Shown: positions 1 through 10,745 of the stretch, one piece after another
Layout: the number at the start of each line of letters is the position of its first letter
Numbering within the stretch: position 1 is the stretch's first letter
Assembly: GCA_947311845.1 (NCBI GenBank)
Contig: CAMZMU010000034.1
Coordinates: 85,418,325-85,482,324 of the forward strand
Direction of reading: 5' to 3'
From: Poa pratensis
Taxonomy: Eukaryota > Streptophyta > Magnoliopsida > Poales > Poaceae
DNA: 64,000 nt
Program-made: the position numbers and the translations under genes
Notes under the pieces: generated by a model
The model's input: only the letters and a program-made list of their open reading frames with translations
What the model was told of the DNA's origin: nothing
The model's database searches: none

Positions 1-640
1 CGTGTAAACATACAAATCTATGTGCAAAATGAGTCAAAATTTCCTCGTTTACTCATTACATGTAGTTTGAAGTACAATTTTTCAGTAAAAGAAAGAATTT
101 TTGAGCTGTTGGTCGAAAGCTAAAAGATGTGAATACTTCGAAACGGTTTGTCCCAATCTGGCCCAGCATGCTGGAAAGCTGTCTCCTCTGCCACTTGGCA
201 TCTGACTCGTCGGCCCCAGTGTCAGATTCAATGTCAAATTGGCAAGATCGCAAAAGAAAGTACTAACTTTGCTTCTGAAAAAAATGTATACATTTTCTAA
301 AATGTCAAATAGTGCAAGGTTGACCAATTTCATACAAAATACTATCAACAATTATGATCCTATTTAGATAAAATATGAACATATATTTTATAATGCATCC
401 AATGATTATGTTTCTTAAATACATTGTAAATGTTAATGCTTTTTCTATAACCTTAGTCAAACATTACAGTGTTTGCCTTTAACAAAATTTATTCTTTAGG
501 AGCACCACTTTGTACACAAAATGAGCAACGAAAATAGAAATTATAGCACGCAAAGTGGCGGGACGGAGATCAGATTTGTTTTGGATAATCTATATGCGAG
601 CTAGTATCCTCACCTGCCCATGCTTCCAGAATGAACCGAG
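1..640. other. Distal upstream region of dehydrin 1, no gene seen
   Basis: AT-rich sequence with only short, unsupported open frames on both strands. I recognise no coding domain, RNA gene or complete mobile element. It leads into the GC-richer promoter of the first dehydrin gene. Confidence 0.5.
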
Positions 641-846
641 ACGTGGCGATTCCGACGCGCCCGTACCTGCACACGTCCGGCTTCTCTTCTCTTCATCGGT
701 GAGTCACTACTCACTAGTCACCGGCTTTCCGCCGACCAGCCCACCTGCCGCCACACCACACGTAGCACCCTACCGTGGCGCTCGATCGATGCAACAGCAA
801 TCTTTATCCCCTCCCGGTCTCCCTCGCGTCGAACGGCTTATAAATA
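641..846 (+). promoter_or_regulatory. Dehydrin 1 promoter: ABRE, DRE, conserved block, TATA box
   Basis: In order: an ABRE-type ACGTGGCG at 641-648; CACACGTCC at 670-678; a DRE/CRT core GCCGAC at 731-736; a block CACACGTAGC...CCTACCGTGGCG at 757-780 that recurs in dehydrins 2 and 3; a pyrimidine-rich TATCCCCTCCC stretch near 805; and TATAAATA at 839-846. The start codon is at 967, so the leader is roughly 95 nt. ACGT-core elements are bound by ABA-activated bZIP factors and GCCGAC by DREB/CBF factors. Function here is inferred from motif identity and from conservation among the three paralogues. Confidence 0.7.
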
Positions 847-966
847 GGACCTCCGCCATCACCTACTTAATTACACAAACACAACCACGAGCTGCAGTGC
901 ATTAAACAACACGTACTAGCTAGCAAGATTTCCGAGGTAATATCAGTGTAGTTTCACCTGTGCAAG

Positions 967-1973
967 ATGGAGTACCAGCAGGGCCAGGCGACCAACCGCG
1001 TCGACGAGTACGGCAACCCGGTCGCCGGACACGCTGGCGTCATTGGAGGGCACGGCGGCGGCGTCGGCACTGGTGCAGTCGCCGGCGGGCATGTCCAGCC
1101 CACGAAGGGCGAGCGCACCCGCGGGATCCTGCACCGCTCCGGCAGCTCCAGCTCCAGCTCAAGCTCGGTAAGCGCATATAATGCTTGCTGACAAGTGACA
1201 TGCATTAATTTAAGTGCGCGCGTATGTATTGATATTTTTCTTTGCGAAATAACACGACTGATTATTGCGTTTAGTCTGAGGATGATGGCATGGGCGGGAG
1301 GCGGAAGAAGGGCATCAAGCAGAAGATCAAGGAGAAGCTCCCTGGCGGCCACAAGGACACCGCGGCAACAGGTGGTGCTTACGGACAGCAGGGTTACACT
1401 GGCGTGACCGGCACCGGAGGGCATGGCACCGCCGCGCCCGGTGGTACCTTCGGGCAGCAGGGCCACACTGGGATGACCGGCACCGGGGCATATGACAACA
1501 CGGCCACTGGTGGTGCTTATGGGCAGCAAGGACACACCGGAGTGACCGGCACGGGGGTGCACGGTACTGGCGAGAAGAAGGGCATCATGGACAAGATCAA
1601 GGAGAAGCTGCCTGGCGGTCACGGTGACCAGCAGCACACCACGGCGACCGGTGGCGCCTATGGACAGCCGGGTCACACTGGGATGGCCGGCACTGGGACG
1701 CACGTCCCCACGGCCACCGGCGGCGCCTACGGGCAACAGGGACACACCGGGATGGCCGGCACTGGGACGCACGTCCCCACGGCCACCGGCGGCGCCTACG
1801 GGCAGCAGGGACACACCGGGATGGCCGGCACGGGGACGCACGTCCCCACGGCCACCGGCGGCGCTTACGGGCAGCAGGGACACACCGGGATGGCCGGCAC
1901 AGGGACACATGCCACCGGCGAGAAGAAGGGCATCATGGATAAGATCAAGGAGAAGCTGCCTGGACAGCACTGA
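967..1973 (+). CDS. DHN: Dehydrin 1, YSK3 type (group 2 LEA protein), 299 aa, two exons
   Basis: Intrinsically disordered, highly hydrophilic stress protein. Dehydrins bind membranes and protect proteins during dehydration or cold, in cytosol and nucleus. Exon 1 is 967-1167, the intron 1168-1274 (GTAAGC...TTTAG) and exon 2 1275-1973. The Y-segment core VDEYGNPV lies near residues 12-19. The S-segment is a run of nine serines followed by [13 protein letters not shown] (residues 60-79), a CK2/nuclear-targeting type motif, and the intron falls inside the serine run. Three lysine-rich K-segments are present: one after the S-segment ending [10 protein letters not shown], one internal ([17 protein letters not shown]) and one C-terminal ending in LPGQH. 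Between them are Gly/Thr-rich phi segments with a 23-residue repeat. The third K-segment and the repeat expansion make it longer than the two YSK2 paralogues downstream. The ATG at 967 is followed by [11 protein letters not shown], as expected for the family. It is the most 5' of three co-oriented copies. Confidence 0.95.
1640..1915 (+). repeat. 69-bp tandem repeat, four units, inside dehydrin 1 exon 2
   Basis: Units begin at 1640, 1709, 1778 and 1847, exactly 69 bp apart. Each encodes 23 residues of the phi-segment type ([19 protein letters not shown] plus four). Units 2 to 4 are almost identical and unit 1 is more diverged, which points to recent in-frame expansion by slippage or unequal exchange. 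The repeat keeps the reading frame. Confidence 0.9.
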
Positions 1974-2664
1974 GCATCTGAGCCCCGCGGCCGCTACTAC
2001 TGAAAGTTGATGTGCCAGTCGGCAACCTTTGCAAAATAATAAGTTACTCGTGATAGATGTATCAGTGAGATGGGTGTATCTGTGAGCCTACTTCACTTTG
2101 TTGATGGAGGTGGATGTATCACTTGATCTTGATCAGTCCCGTGGCCATCACTGTTGTGTGTGGATTATTACTTTTACTTTTTTTTTGCGGATAAAATTAT
2201 TATTATTATTACTTGTCGAGACTTAGCACGGTTTTCATATTATTATTGTACACCTTGTATGCGGACAATGCAAATTTTTACTAATTACTCTGTTCACAAA
2301 AGATGTCTTTCTAAATTTGTATGTACGACATCCTTTTATAAACGGGGTGAGTACAAGGCACGCGTATGACCATTTATTGCAAACACTTCACATTGCACAT
2401 TCCAAAACCTTGCTAAATTCGCTTTAAAAAAAACTTTGTAAAATACTAGTAACATTTTTCACGCTTCACTATGCCAATTTTGCATCATTCCAAATGTGTC
2501 ACCACATACAAATTCATCTAGAATTTTCTATTTATAAAAAATTACGTTTTTGAACAAGGGGAAGAGGCCCGAAGGCCCCAGAAGCTGTATTAAGCGGCAG
2601 GAACTTTTACATAAAGGACCCTCGTACACAGGACAATTGCAAAGTGGTCCTTAGCTATCTATAA
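1974..2664 (+). other. Dehydrin 1 3' flank
   Basis: The first 70 bases after the stop align with the 3' flanks of dehydrins 2 and 3 (GCGGCCGCTACT..., GTTGA.GTG.CAGTCGGC), so this is 3' UTR. The SINE-like segment found after dehydrins 2 and 3 is absent. The rest is AT-rich. A stretch near 2560-2600 (AAGAGGCCCGAAGGCCCC...) looks like a worn repeat that I cannot classify. The region ends at the Helitron boundary. Confidence 0.5.
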
Positions 2665-4950
2665 TCTCTACTATATAATATTGAAAACGGTGATGGTTGG
2701 CGGCGGTACGTCATTTTTTTGGACGATTTTGCCCTTTTACAAATCACATATTTACCCACCAATGCCACCGGTAAGTGAAAGAAAACGTTTCGTTTTTTTT
2801 TTCGTGCGCTGCTTTCCCCATCGGTCACCACCCACGAAATCCCTAAATCGAGCTACGAGTACCAAATAGCCAGGACCTAGAAGAGGGTCAGCCGGCGGCG
2901 GGAGAGCAGCAGCCAGCAGGGGCGGAGGTACTACGGCGGAGCAAGGCGGATTTCTTCCGTATCCCTCGCTCCAGAGCTGGCGCGCGTACGGCTGCGCCAC
3001 CGCCTGGCCACCCGCTCTTCCGAGACCATCGAGGCTGGGCTGCTACCCGCCGAGAGCGAGGACCTGATGCGCCGCGCTGCGTCTCCCGGGTCGACCTCGC
3101 GGCCGTGCTTGGGCGTCCCCGGCGGAGGCATGGCGCCGAGGCGGAGGAGGCCGTGCTTGGGCGTCCCCGGCGGAGGCTATAGCCTGCTAACGGCGCTCGG
3201 TTCAGAATCAAAAGCTGCGGGGCCTCCTCTCCGGTCGTCGACGCATCTCACGATGGAACTCCGAGCGGCGACCGGCCGGTTCTTATATTCGCGGCCGCTG
3301 CTCCCGGCGGAGGCGGTACCCAGTGCGCACGGCAACCACTAGCTCCGATGCGACTCTGTCTGAAACGTCCTTGACGGCCGGCTCGCCGTGCGGTAAAGTG
3401 CTGCGCGCCACCGAACAATTCTGGGCTTGCTTCGTGGAGTACATCTTCCCCCGTTGCAAGGAAGAGTTCCAGTATTGTGTACTTGCTTCAAAACGCAGGG
3501 ACCCCCTATAACGGAATTTGTGTATTTTACCGTCAAATTTGTTATAAGCACACGCGGCTGTAGACACGCTTCAGATCTTAAAGCTCTGCCGCCTCCCATG
3601 GCTGAGCAGCTCAAGGATAGAACCAGCAGCAGGGAATTGAGCGAGGAAATACTCGGTTGTTTTTCTGTTTCTGCTAGATAATAATTGGAAGAAGAGAGAC
3701 AGGGAATTTTGGTGCTGAAACTCCACTTTCATACTGTTTGTTCCAGAGAAGGAGATGGCAAGTAGAGAGTTGAGAGATGTGTGTACTTTGCTTGCGTGCT
3801 GTTACCTTGCTTGCATCCTTTGGAAGCAGACATCTGAGAGTAGATTTTTCTGTTTTGTTTCTCTTTGCGTGCATGCTGCTGTTTGAGGGCAGAGAGGATG
3901 TAGGGTTGAAATTTAGTTTCTTTGTTGTGCTTTCTGCATGAGAGAGTAGAGAGGACCGCCTTACTGCATGAGAGAGTAGAGAGGATAGATACATTTATTT
4001 TACTTTGTTGTGTTCGCTGCATGAGAGAGCAGAGAGGATCCTGGTACGGTGCTGCATATTTGATAGCAGAGAAAACTGAGATGGGGTAGAGATTTACTAC
4101 TGATTTTGCATTCTTCTTCACAACCAAATGAGCCATCTAAATGTATCACGGGTATTTATCTCTACATTATTGAGTGGGATAAAAATGGGTGCAATATCTT
4201 TGCTCTACATTTTTGCCTGGGTACGCACAGGTATTTTGCTCCAGTCAAGCCTCCAAATGTATCAGCTTATTCCAAATAAAAGTATCAAGCCAATGGATGT
4301 ATTCGTATTGCTTAGCCATATTTCACTTTTCCTATTATCTCTAAAACCATCGGACTATTCAAATTATTATATAGTATATGAGATGTGAATGCCTCGATTC
4401 ATATAAAATATTCTTGGAAATGCGAGTGTTAGAAAGGATATCTGAATGAGGCAAAAAGAAAACGTTGTGGTGATTGTTTGGGTGTCTCCACGACACATTT
4501 TCTCTCTAATTAATAATTTTAGGACCCTAATTCTTGTATCCGATTTTATAAAAAGTTAACATACAAGCTTGTTGCGATTTGAAGAATTCAGTTTGAATAT
4601 TTTATTTTTGTCAAATCTTGGTCAATGGACATGCATATTCTCAAAATAAAATCATCGCCCGAGAATCTAATTGATATTAGTTGCGAAGAGAAAAATCAAT
4701 ATTGTGAATTATTTCTACACTTAATATATACATATATTGCCAAATTATGAATTATGGAATGTATTTCAATTGAACTTTGAATTATGTGGTTCTATCGAAT
4801 TCATTTCAAACCAATGTCAGCATCGGTCAAAATTGATGAGAATTCATGGGTGAACATCTGGATAGGTGTCGCTAATATTGGATAGGATGATTATGAGTTT
4901 GAAGGACATGAATTTCTTCTCCCGTTGCAACGCACGGGCACGCTTCCTAG
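2665..4950 (+). mobile_element. Non-autonomous Helitron, 2286 bp
   Basis: The 5' end TCTCTACTATATAATA fits the grass Helitron start (TC, TCTMTAYTA-like). The 3' end has the short GC-rich hairpin CCCGT-TGCAACGC-ACGGG at 4921-4938, followed 8 nt later by the terminal CTAG at 4947-4950. The element lies between A (2664) and T (4951) with no target duplication, as expected for rolling-circle insertion at an AT dinucleotide. No RepHel ORF is present, so it would need a helper. The 2880-3680 interior is GC-rich with short open frames and a repeated GTGCTTGGGCGTCCCCGGCGG motif (near 3102 and 3152). It may be captured host sequence, but I recognise no gene. Confidence 0.82.
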
Positions 4951-6858
4951 TATTATTAAAAGAGCAAACTTGTGTTGTGCTGTGTTGATACATTAAATTT
5001 ATGCCGTTCAATATAAGATCAACGTTCTGGATCAATCCACCTTTTCAGTTTCATGTATTTACGAGCATTGCCACCGCTAAAAAGAAATCAACCCGCAATC
5101 CTGTGGGGAAAAACTGCGACAGTTCCCCGATCCAATCCCTCGGGACCCGCGGCCGCCGAGCTCCACGCCGTCGCCAGTTCCTCCACGCGCACCCGTCGGC
5201 CGCACGCTGCCCTGTGCGTTTCGGCAGCGCCGCCGCCCTGTATGCTTCGGCCGAGTCGCGACCATCGCCTGCCCATCACTGGCGCCCCTGCCCATCGCCG
5301 GTGCCGCCCTGTCCGAGTTCTCGCCGCGGGGACCGACGCCACCACTTGACGCCGCTCTGCACGCCACCAAACCAGCGTTCCCGTGCCGCTGTTCTGCAGT
5401 CCAACATGGGAGCCGTGCCAGCTGCCGTGGCACTGCCCGCCACTACGTGAGCGTGCCCCCAGCCGCCCCATCGCAGGCCACCACACGAGCGCGTCGGCCG
5501 CCTGCGCTCTGCACGCCACCGCTCGAGCCTGCACGCGCGTGCACTATGACTTCCGCGGCGGAAGTTCCGCCCCTGCTCGATGTACTGCACCCGACGGCCA
5601 CCTGATCCTCAATTATAAACTTGGACACCATGCGCCGACTTCTCCCACCACCTTCTCCTAGACGGCGCCCAGGTCGGAAATCCCACGCCATGGACCTTGA
5701 TGGCGCCCAGCTCTTACACTTCCAGGTGGGACTTCAACGCCGTCCAGCTACTTTCCACAGCCAGGTGCGTCTACTCTTCTTTTCTATGCAGTGTTCGCTG
5801 ATGCAATTCAGAATATGCACTGTTCGCTAATGCAGTAGTGTTCGTTGATGCAGTTAGTATAGCTTTTACCACACTATGACTTGATGTGCTCGAGTCAGAG
5901 GCGCTGCTTATGTATTGTATCATGTCAAAAGATGGAAAATTTAGAAGTCCATTCACTTACAGATCATAATTACATCTCATGGCAATGCTTATATTATTTC
6001 CCATGTAGCATGATTCTCAATAATCATTCTGACGTGACACCATGTTCATGTTCAATGTACATGTGAAATAGTTCATGCACCTTACTACCTTAGCATACAA
6101 ATCTCATATTTTCACAGTGTGACTACAAAGCAGAGTAGTTTGTTCTTAGTAAATCTGACAGCTATAGGATAATTAGTTTTTGTTACCAAGCTGATTTGTG
6201 ATTGTTAATTGCAGAGCCAGATAATCCTTCAACTCTTACATTGTCAATGTGTCTTTACTTTGCTTATAAGAGAGTTGAAGGAAAGACAAATATTTTGTTG
6301 AGACGCGCGTGCGCGTGCATAAATACTAGTTACAATAAAGACCTCAAAAACTAAAAGAGAAAAGCAATCAAGTCCTTCTCTGCCGCAGCTCAGAAGCCTC
6401 GAAACACGACGGCCGACAACGACGCCGGGGACGACACCACTTGGGTCGCCATCAGCCTTGAACGCCATGCCGAGACTGAAGATCCTCCGAAGTGGCCCAG
6501 ATGCCTGGAGGAAGATGAATCCGTGGTTCCAGCCCACAACCACGGCGCGGAGTGGCCTCCATCGGCCACAAATCGCGTTGGCTAACTTGTCCTTCGCGTG
6601 TTGACTCCGCAGATGAGCTTCTTCGTCACTTCCCCAGGCCACACCGCCTAGCTCCGCCCCTGCTCTGCCGCCTTCATGGCGACCCGCAGCAGCAAGTAGA
6701 GGAGAGAGCGCAGCCTCACAGGATCTTCGAGCTTATTCAAGCATGTACCTTTGGAGTCCCTCCTCCACCGCACCCACCACCATGGGAGCACGCCGGCTCA
6801 AGCTTCTCCAGGTCATGGTCGCCGCTCGGAGGCAACACGACCGGGCACCTAGAAAAGG
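4951..6858. other. Unassigned interval between Helitron and CACTA
   Basis: 5100-5740 and 6370-6840 are GC-rich with overlapping short open frames on both strands. The remainder is AT-rich. None of the translations shows a domain I recognise, and I see no splice-consistent gene model. These may be decayed genes or captured fragments. Confidence 0.4.
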
Positions 6859-8482
6859 CACTAGTACAGAAAACCTATTCTGTGGCGCACCAAAAACCTA
6901 TTCTGTGGCGCATGGGTGGTGCGCCACAGAATAGTCGCCACAAAATAAGCTATTCTGTGGCGCACCACCTGGTGCGCCACAGAATAGTGGCTATTCTGTG
7001 GCGCACCCAGTCCGGTGCGCCACAGAATATCGTTTTCAGGTTTAAAAAAAAAAAGAGACGGCCACCGCGTTGACGGCGACGAAGACGTTGACGGCGAGGA
7101 GGAAGGTGAACATCCGGCGCACGAAGCCCTTCTTCGCCTCCGCCACACGGAGAGGTCCTCCAGCACCGCCTCGTGCACGCGCCGCCACGACGGACGACGC
7201 GCCGTCGCCGCCGCGTTCTCCTCCATGAACCACACGCCGTGCACGCCCTCGATGTCGTCGTGCGGGAGCATGGAGTGGCTCTTCTCGTCGCGGATGTCGA
7301 ACGCGCACAGCCGGATCCCCTTGCCGTCGACCGAGCCCAGCGAGCGCCCGAGGCGGGCCCCGGCCTTCTCCGCCAGCGCCGGCTCGCACAGTACCGAGGC
7401 GCGGTCGCGCACGGCGTCGTAGCGGACGACGCGTCCTAGGCGCCGGTTGAGCCAGTAGAAACACGAGCCGACATGGACGCCGGGAGAAGCTTTGCCGAGG
7501 CAGCGCCTCCGTGCGGAGCTCCCTCGTGTCCCACTCTCCGGTCGTGGACGAGAAGGTCTCCGGAGGGGATTCGGTCGTGCGTGGGAAGGAGGTCGGGGTG
7601 GCGCGTGGGCCGTCGACGGCGCCTCCGCTCGGCCTCCTCCTCCGTGTGGTCGCCGGGCCACGCGAGGAAGGCGAGGAGGTGGCGCGCAGCAGCAGCTCGG
7701 TCGTCGGGGATGGGCGAGGAAGGAGGGAAGGGGCACGAGGAAGGACGGATGGGGCGCGGGGGGAGGATGGCGGGAGCGCTTGCGGCGGGCGGCGGGCGGC
7801 GACGGTGGCCATCCTCCGGGACGGGCTCCCCTCACCTGGCCGCGCTGCTCCAGGTCCCCGCCGCGGCCGTCGGGACAGAGAATAGGCAGAGAGGAGAGAA
7901 AGAAGAGGATAGGATAGGCAGAGCGAGGATGCATCGTAGAGGAAGAGGATGAAAAAAAAGAGAAAGAAAGAGAGGGTGCGTGCGTGGTGGGTTTGTGTGT
8001 GTGTGTGGGCCCGGCGTGGGTGGGTGTTGACTAGGTGAGAGAGAGGAGAGAGAAACCAGATCAGATCTGGATTTGAAAACTTCTGTGGCGCAATTTTGTG
8101 GCGCATGTGAATCTTGTGCGCCACAGAATATCCCTATTCTGTGGCGCACCAGTGCTGATGCGCCACAGAATAAGCCTATTCTGTGGCGCATGGCCGTGGG
8201 TGCGCCACAGAATAAGCCTATTCTGTGGCGCATCTGACATGTGCGCCACAGAATAGGGCCAAAACTGGCTGACCCGTGCCTGGGTGTGGGGCCCGCACAT
8301 ATTTTGTGGCGCACCGCTACCCGTGCGCCACAGAATAAGGTTATTCTGTGGCGCACCAGGAATAGATGCGCTTATTCTGTGGCGCACCAGCTAGGGTGCG
8401 CCACAGAATCTTATTTTGTGGCGCACGGCTAAATGGTGCGCCACAGAATAAGGATCCATAGAATTGGTTTTTCCTACTAGTG
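6859..8482. mobile_element. Non-autonomous CACTA element, 1624 bp, TSD AGG
   Basis: The left end CACTAGTACAGAAAACC and the right end, read inward on the minus strand as CACTAGTAGGAAAAACC, form imperfect CACTA terminal inverted repeats. The 3-bp target duplication AGG is at 6856-6858 and 8483-8485. Both subterminal zones are packed with copies of ATTCTGTGGCGCA and its complement TGCGCCACAGAAT (about 6870-7030 and 8080-8455), paired head to head as small hairpins. Such arrays are the transposase-binding sites of CACTA elements. No transposase is encoded. The interior holds an antisense GC-rich gene-like sequence. The same subterminal motif occurs in the element at 50705-52064, so the two belong to one family. 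Confidence 0.9.
7042..7935 (-). pseudogene. Captured host-gene fragment in the CACTA element
   Basis: The minus strand is open over long GC-rich stretches in shifting frames. One frame (about 7490-7130) reads HVGSCFYWLNRRLGRVVRYD, then a segment with GSVDGKGIRLCAFDIRDE and later GVHGVWFMEE. This has the look of an F-box-associated or DUF1618-type repeat domain (FYWL, RYD and a following beta-rich segment). A neighbouring frame ends in a hydrophobic FTFLLAVNVFVAVNAVAV stretch. The pieces are not in a single frame and there is no convincing start or exon structure, so I call it a transduplicated fragment. The family assignment is tentative. Confidence 0.4.
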
Positions 8483-9125
8483 AGGGAGACGGCATAGCGC
8501 CATACGCCATATAGGACGAAGCTGCAAGAAAACAAAGCCTAAAACTACTATCTACAGGGGTGCACCGAGCTCCTCTCCCATCCTTACTCCAGCCGGCAGC
8601 GCCGCTGAAGCAGATCCGGGGTCGGGTCGGGCAGCTACAGCCACAGGCGACTCTCAACGGGCTCTCGGGGAAGGAGAAGAGACTAGAGCTCGTAAAAAAA
8701 AATTAATTACGCGAGGTGATGATGGTGGGCGGGGCAAGGGCAGGCGGGGCGGGGGCAGAGGAGGAGCTCGTCTTCTAAAGGTGTGTTTGGAGCATGGCTT
8801 TTCCACTCGATACAAGCTGGGCATATATAGTATGTGTTGAGATTATATTGGGGGTTTGGTAGCTCGTATGAGTCGAGCCATGTTGAACAAAGACACTGTT
8901 TGGTAGCACGTATGGATAGGATAGTGAAGTGTGAATTTGTGGGAGTATTTTATTAGTTTTAAAGGGGATTAGCAAAATTGGCATAGTGAAGTGTGAAAAA
9001 TTTGAGAGATTATTTTATTACGAGAAATGGTAGATGCATGTCAACATGGATTTCCTTGACAAAAATTGCTAAGGCCATATATATATATATATATGATGCA
9101 GCTTGGAGTTTTTTTTGCCGATGCA
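8483..9125. other. Unassigned interval with short AT microsatellite
   Basis: No gene seen. 8490-8770 is GC-rich and 8780-9090 AT-rich. An (AT)n run lies near 9080-9095. The stretch just before 9125 probably belongs to the Copia remnant that follows. Confidence 0.4.
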
Positions 9126-10060
9126 AATGATGTTAATAAGATATGCAAACTTCAAAAATCAATTTATGGGTTGAAACACACAACTCAGTGTTGAACATTC
9201 GTTTTTGAGGAGATAGTTAAAGGGTTTGACATCATGAAGAACACGAAGAGTCCTTTTATACGAGAAGTTTTCAGTTGTATTTATGATCTCGATGATATAT
9301 TATTGACTGGGAAAATGATTTTGTTGTTGGAATCTGTCAAGAAAATAATGACAGAGAGTTTTTTGATGAAGGATTTGGAAGAAGCAATTTATGTATTGTA
9401 AATCAAGATCGAGATATATCAAAGATACATCAAGGAGCTCCTTGGATTAGTGAGAGAAAAACATTGACAATGTGTTAAAAATATTCAACGTGAATAAGGC
9501 TAAGAAAGGATTCTTACACATGTTTCATGGTGTTAATCTTAGCCAAACTTAATAGTTTTTTACTAGCGAAGTCCGATGAATGTGATTCTGTATGCCTCGG
9601 CAGTCGGACATGTAAGCCATGATATGTACCTATCTCGATGTTTCCTATAATTTCAAGTGTTACGTATCACTGGACAATCGATAAGGAACATTGCGAAGAA
9701 CTAAGGATATTGTACTAGTTTCTATGGTAGGAGGATGGGATCGTTGTAAGGGGTTGTAAGGTTTCATCTATACTAGTTCCGAAACCGACAAGGATGGTTA
9801 TCAGCCACATTCGGGATATGTGTTCATGTTGAGCAAAAGTGTTGTAAGTTGGTAGAGTTCCAAATCATATATGGTTGTCAAATGTATAACGGAATTCGAG
9901 TGCATTGTGTTTTAAAAACTGCGAAGGAATGATTTTGTTTTACGAAGTTACATAAAGAACCCGGTGTGGTTCACGGCATGTCGAAGCATTTGAACTTAAA
10001 TTGTGACAAACAATGGCACTGTCGCACAGTCCAAGGAAACAAGTGAACATTAGTAAACTA
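9125..10060 (+). pseudogene. Decayed Copia reverse transcriptase-RNase H remnant
   Basis: Conceptual translation across frames gives recognisable Ty1/Copia landmarks in order: VCKLQKSIYGLK (RT), a degraded D-D-I-L-L active-site region near 9285, LLESVKK...MKDLEEA near 9335-9390, a worn connection region, PYASA-like text near 9585 and SIR..N..-like text near 9680, and RNase H-like text to about 10060. Stop codons and frameshifts are scattered throughout. LTRs were not found, so this is a truncated relic of an element unlike the intact Copia at 27.7 kb. Confidence 0.65.
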
Positions 10061-10177
10061 AACATACATTAAGGCATTATCACCCAACACAAGAAATTAT
10101 TGAAAGGGGTGACGCTAAAATATGCAAAGTACGCATATATGCAAATGTTGCTGATTTAGTCTAAGCTCGCCCTAAAA

Positions 10178-10745
10178 GAACTGGTCAAATAACACCGTGA
10201 TTTCATCGTTGATATAGTGACAAAAATCTTGGTAAAACCATCTGGTCCAACACTTATTTCTAGGAATATCATTTATCACCCTGCAGATTGCTTCTTCAGT
10301 GAAAGGGCTGGTTAAAGTGCCCAAATTAATCATGTTTGGATAAATTTGCCGCAGATCAATTCGTGGGGTAGTCGGAGCATGGGTAGTCTGGCAGACCGTT
10401 GTGCTCAACACTTATTTCTAGGAATATCATTTATCACCCATCATGTTCTTGTAATAATATGATAAAATATTTTGTTTAACATCCTGAGAGTAGTCTAGCA
10501 GATCGTTGTGTTGAACGACTTTCATATGATTATTAACTCCGGCTGAGTGTCTAGCATGGTAGAATCTCGAATTCTCATCTTCCATAATACACCGGTTAAT
10601 TTTTCCACGCTGCCTTGCTACAACGGCAATCAGGTGACATTAAAACCTCATCTTCTGCCTAACAAAACATCTGAAAATTAGCTCTAGTTTGGACAGTGGT
10701 CTGCTCTCCTCCAGCCAGTCCTAAATGGCCAAAGTAAACTTATTG
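10178..10745 (-). pseudogene. LINE (non-LTR) reverse transcriptase fragment
   Basis: On the minus strand, 10640-10540 reads a worn MEDENSRFYHARHS segment, the 'GDENTKFFHA' landmark that precedes the RT domain in plant L1-type elements. 10411-10172 is open and reads SPFTEEAICRVINDIPRNK...FYQDFCHYI, matching the 'PFTEEEV..AI..LP..KAPGPDGF...F...W' start of the RT domain. The fragment stops before the FADD motif. There are at least two frame breaks. It is opposite in orientation to the Copia remnant beside it. Confidence 0.65.

Noticed and set aside
954..1970. Long minus-strand open frame (338 codons) across dehydrin 1
   Set aside because: It is the antisense shadow of a repetitive, GC-rich coding sequence and crosses the intron. 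The plus strand has all the dehydrin segments and splice sites.
5001..5691. Overlapping GC-rich frames of up to 149 codons
   Set aside because: Several frames on both strands are open simultaneously and none has a family resemblance.
6870..8455. Regularly spaced ATTCTGTGGCGCA repeats resembling a CRISPR array
   Set aside because: The repeats are inverted pairs inside CACTA ends, spacing is irregular and the genome is plant nuclear DNA.
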